From positions 124,001-188,000 of the forward strand of contig JADJWI010000001.1 of NCBI GenBank assembly GCA_016716435.1: DNA of 64,000 bases, in the 5' to 3' direction. Position 1 is the first letter of the stretch. Every line of letters starts with the position of its first letter. Of the stretch, positions 63,188-64,000 are shown one piece after another. The notes beneath the pieces are model-generated. The model was not told the origin of the DNA and made no database searches. It worked only from the letters and a program-made list of their open reading frames with translations. The position numbers were made by a program, and so were the translations under genes. This stretch comes from Acidobacteriota bacterium (GTDB lineage Bacteria; Acidobacteriota; Blastocatellia; Pyrinomonadales; Pyrinomonadaceae).

Positions 63188-64000
63188 ATGCCGTTCTTTA
63201 AGACCCTTTCTACTCGCACTCGCCGGCAACTACTTTTCGCACCGTTCGCGATCGGTACAATGCTGGTCATCGGCAGCATTGGCTTTCGGAGTCTCGGCAA
63301 TCATGGTTGGCTAGACGCGATCTATCTTGCGGCTCAGACGGTAACGACGGTCGGCTACGGGGATATAACGCTCGCGACTCGCGCGGAGAGGCTTTTCGCA
63401 ACCGTTTACATGATCCTCGGGGTCGGAACCGTGCTTTATTCGCTGACAGTAATTGCTCAGGCGATCGTTCAGTCAGAATTGATCGGAGCCCTGACGTCCC
63501 GTCGTAAGCGGGCTAATATTGAGAAAATGCAGGACCACTATATAGTTTGCGGCGCAGGCCGCGTTGGCAGAAGGGTGATCAGGTACCTCGTTCAGCAAGG
63601 ACTGAAGGTGATCGTAATCGAATCGGACCCAGTCCGGCTCGAGGAACTGCGTGAGCTGGCGATCGAGGTGCTCGAGGGCGATGCTACCATCGAGGCAAAT
63701 CTGCTGCAGGCCGGAGTTGCAAAGGCGAAAGGGCTTGCCGCCTGTTTGCCTGATGATGCATCGAATGTGTATGTCGTCCTGACGGCCCGGGGTTTGAACC
63801 CTTCGGTTCACATCGTCTCTCGTGCGGTTGAGGAACAGGCCGAGCCGACGCTTCTCCGTGCCGGTGCGAGCCGCGTCGTAGCTCCAACGATAATCGGCGG
63901 GCAGTCAATGGCGAGGGCTTTGATAAAGCCCGCCATCGCGGATTTCATGGACACTATCGTCGCTGAGACCCACGATCTTGTATTCGAAGAATTTGCCGTC
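63188..64000 (+). CDS. Potassium channel with RCK (TrkA-N) domain, 3' end outside the window
   Basis: 271 residues are visible and the frame is open at the edge. A Kch-like two-helix pore with the selectivity filter TVTTVGYGDIT (Tyr57, Asp59), a second membrane helix (73-95), then the cytoplasmic RCK/TrkA-N domain beginning HYIVCGAGRVGRRVIRYL (nucleotide-binding Gly122-x-Gly124-x2-Gly127) and continuing VIVIESDPVRLEEL, EGDATIEANLLQAGVAKAKG. Such channels are gated by nucleotide or calcium binding to RCK domains. It diverges from the PBP gene with a 109-base gap. Confidence 0.92.
   Translation, partial: MPFFKTLSTRTRRQLLFAPFAIGTMLVIGSIGFRSLGNHGWLDAIYLAAQTVTTVGYGDITLATRAERLFATVYMILGVGTVLYSLTVIAQAIVQSELIGALTSRRKRANIEKMQDHYIVCGAGRVGRRVIRYLVQQGLKVIVIESDPVRLEELRELAIEVLEGDATIEANLLQAGVAKAKGLAACLPDDASNVYVVLTARGLNPSVHIVSRAVEEQAEPTLLRAGASRVVAPTIIGGQSMARALIKPAIADFMDTIVAETHDLVFEEFAV

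Noticed and set aside
1..64000. tRNA, rRNA, CRISPR arrays, transposases
   Set aside because: Intergenic gaps were read for tRNA-like ends, regular direct repeats and transposase motifs; none was found.

Overview
The window looks like chromosomal DNA of a moderately GC-rich heterotrophic bacterium, most likely Acidobacteriota, class Blastocatellia (inference, no rRNA gene is present). The pointers are lineage-style families: CadC-like winged-helix regulators fused to TPR or PD40 propeller domains, many Sec-exported proteins with CarboxypepD_reg-like modules, long secreted repeat proteins ending in an S74 (endosialidase chaperone) domain, secreted M14 and S9 peptidases, and DUF2911.

Layout. 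0-9.2 kb: a class III aminotransferase, a candidate small RNA, a winged-helix/TPR regulator and two tandem S74 repeat proteins. 9.2-15.9 kb (minus strand): yceD-rpmF-fabH-fabD-acpP-fabF behind a consensus sigma-70 promoter, then a hicBA toxin-antitoxin pair, then etfBA preceded by a perfect FadR-type palindrome. 15.9-21.1 kb: pyrD divergent from pyrR-pyrB-(three small genes)-pyrC. 21.1-30 kb: a decayed secreted-protein locus, terC, a frameshifted D-aminoacylase, an RluA-type pseudouridine synthase, a sigma-54 activator translationally coupled to a frameshifted glnE. 30-36.9 kb: small envelope proteins, a large M14 peptidase, an SRPBCC protein and a DUF2911 protein. 36.9-42.8 kb: ferritin-like protein, SDR, a radical SAM/GT28 pair, a small CarboxypepD_reg protein, a cysteine desulfurase. 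42.8-48 kb: a tiny secreted protein built of GIIIDN repeats, a GGDEF/EAL protein and a prolyl oligopeptidase. 48-53 kb: an accessory island of gene fragments around one intact, compositionally different adhesin-like gene, closed by a duplicate of the 3' end of the prolyl oligopeptidase gene. 53-58 kb: a Tae4-like amidase, small unknowns, a third S74 protein and its upstream partner. 58-64 kb: winged-helix/PD40 regulator, a bifunctional penicillin-binding protein, and a potassium channel running off the end.

How it fits together. The housekeeping parts are fatty-acid synthesis, electron transfer from fatty-acid oxidation, pyrimidine synthesis and nitrogen control. The accessory parts are dominated by exported proteins and by transmembrane winged-helix proteins that could sense the envelope. 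No tRNA, rRNA, CRISPR array, transposase or phage structural operon was seen. The most unusual items are the GIIIDN-repeat protein, the fragment graveyard at 48-53 kb, the candidate sRNA at 1.6-1.8 kb, the Tae4-like amidase without a secretion system nearby, and the FadR-type box on etfBA.
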